Source: Pyrinomonadaceae bacterium
GTDB taxonomy: Bacteria > Acidobacteriota > Blastocatellia > Pyrinomonadales > Pyrinomonadaceae
Assembly: GCA_013695245.1 (NCBI GenBank)
Contig: JACDAW010000487.1
Span: 1-6,454, forward strand
Direction: 5' to 3'
DNA length: 6,454 bases
The notes below the pieces were generated by a model, which did not search any database, was not told the DNA's origin, and worked only from the letters and a program-made list of their open reading frames with translations. How positions within the stretch are numbered: the stretch's first letter is position 1; every line of letters starts with the position of its first letter. Of the stretch, positions 5,711 through 6,454 are shown piece after piece. A program made the translations under genes and the position numbers.

Positions 5711-6454
5711 ATGAAGACGAACGTGAAGCTTCAACATCTGCTTGGTATCCGTGAGCTAACGCCCGAACAGATCGCGCATTTGCTCGACACGGCGGAATCG
5801 TTTCGTGACATCGCGGAACGCGAGATCAAGAAAGTGCCGACCTTGCGCGGTCGCACCGTGATCAATCTCTTCTTCGAGCCTTCGACGCGCACGCGCACCT
5901 CGTTTGAGATCGCCGCCAAACGCCTTTCCGCCGACACCGTCAACATCAGTTCGTCATCTTCAAGCGTTACAAAAGGCGAAACGCTTCTTGATACAGCGCG
6001 CAACCTCGAAGCGATGCGCCCGGACATCATCGTGATTCGCCACCCGTCGGCGGGCGCAGCGCACGCCATCGCGCGCATCTGCCGCGCCGGAGTGATAAAC
6101 GCAGGCGACGGCGCGCACGAACATCCGACACAAGCTTTGCTTGATGCTTTAACTATTCGCCAGCACAAGGGAAGCATCGCAGGATTAGAGGTGGCGATTC
6201 TTGGCGACGCGCTTCATTCGCGTGTGGCGCGCTCAAACGCGCATCTGCTCACAAAACTCGGAGCGCACGTGCGCGTCGCAGGGCCGGGAACGCTTGTTCC
6301 TGAAATGTTCGCAGGCTTAGTTGAAGAAGGATTGCGCGTTGAACCAAGCATTGAGGGCGCGCTTGAAGGCGCGGATGTCGTGATGGTTTTGCGCATTCAA
6401 CGCGAGCGCCAAGACGCGGCTTTCCTTCCGTCAATGCGGGAATATGCTGTGCAT
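5711..6454 (+). CDS. pyrB: Aspartate carbamoyltransferase catalytic subunit (C-terminus beyond right edge)
   Basis: Condenses carbamoyl phosphate with aspartate, the committed step of pyrimidine synthesis. The window holds 248 codons of an enzyme usually a little over 300 residues long. The carbamoyl-phosphate site FFEPSTRTRTSFE (54-66, with Ser58, Thr59, Arg60, Thr61 and Arg62) is intact. It is followed by the mobile loop with a serine run and Lys88 (VTKGET), by VIRHPSAGAA (108-117), and by HEHPTQALLDALT (136-148). The second-domain segments GDALHSRVARSN (165-176) and LRIQRER (227-233) are the aspartate-domain signature. The ATG at 5711 gives a normal N-terminus (LLGIRELTPEQI). No frameshift or missing residue is seen in the visible part. 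In many bacteria with pyrR-pyrB, pyrC follows; that would lie beyond the window. Confidence 0.96.
   Translation, partial: MKTNVKLQHLLGIRELTPEQIAHLLDTAESFRDIAEREIKKVPTLRGRTVINLFFEPSTRTRTSFEIAAKRLSADTVNISSSSSSVTKGETLLDTARNLEAMRPDIIVIRHPSAGAAHAIARICRAGVINAGDGAHEHPTQALLDALTIRQHKGSIAGLEVAILGDALHSRVARSNAHLLTKLGAHVRVAGPGTLVPEMFAGLVEEGLRVEPSIEGALEGADVVMVLRIQRERQDAAFLPSMREYAVH

Noticed and set aside
5731..6177. 148-codon minus-strand open frame opposite pyrB
   Set aside because: It lies inside the well-supported pyrB, its product has no recognisable features, and it is rich in Arg, Ser and Cys as antisense shadows are.
1..6454. Mobile element, CRISPR array, tRNA or rRNA
   Set aside because: No transposase or integrase frame, no regularly spaced repeats, no cloverleaf and no rRNA-like sequence were seen on either strand.

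Overview
The window is an ordinary-looking bacterial chromosome segment of moderately high GC, dominated by genes of de novo pyrimidine (UMP) synthesis. Four are recognised with high confidence: pyrD and pyrF on the minus strand, pyrR and a right-truncated pyrB on the plus strand. The mix of a membrane-type (class 2) PyrD, a pyrR-pyrB pair, and a large secreted protein built from two DUF3108-like units suggests a soil-type member of the Acidobacteriota (perhaps Blastocatellia). That placement is an impression from gene content and style, not a measured result. No RNA gene, insertion sequence, CRISPR array or other mobile element was seen.

Layout from left to right. Positions 1-1404 (minus) hold the N-terminal 468 codons of an exported protein with an internal duplication; its C-terminus lies beyond the left edge. 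A 100-bp gap with a small hairpin follows. Positions 1505-4196 (minus) form a probable operon read right to left: pyrD, then pyrF after about 32 bp, then an alpha/beta hydrolase gene overlapping the pyrF stop by 4 bp. A TTGACA promoter at 4297-4326 precedes a leader of about 95 nt upstream of pyrD. Positions 4395-4940 (minus) encode an unrecognised, AT-richer protein with a perfect TATAAT box just upstream. From 5064 rightwards (plus) come pyrR, an intrinsic terminator or attenuator hairpin, a second hairpin, and pyrB, which runs off the right edge.

How the genes fit together. PyrB makes carbamoyl-aspartate, PyrD oxidises dihydroorotate to orotate using quinone, PyrF decarboxylates OMP to UMP, and PyrR is the uracil-salvage/regulatory protein that usually senses UMP. 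The locus is therefore a pyrimidine cluster split into two divergent units around one orphan gene.

No clearly new system is visible. The points most worth a second look are the control region between pyrR and pyrB, a PyrR whose RNA-binding face seems altered, an apparently leaderless pyrR start, the duplicated DUF3108-like protein, the hydrolase coupled to pyrF, and the orphan gene.
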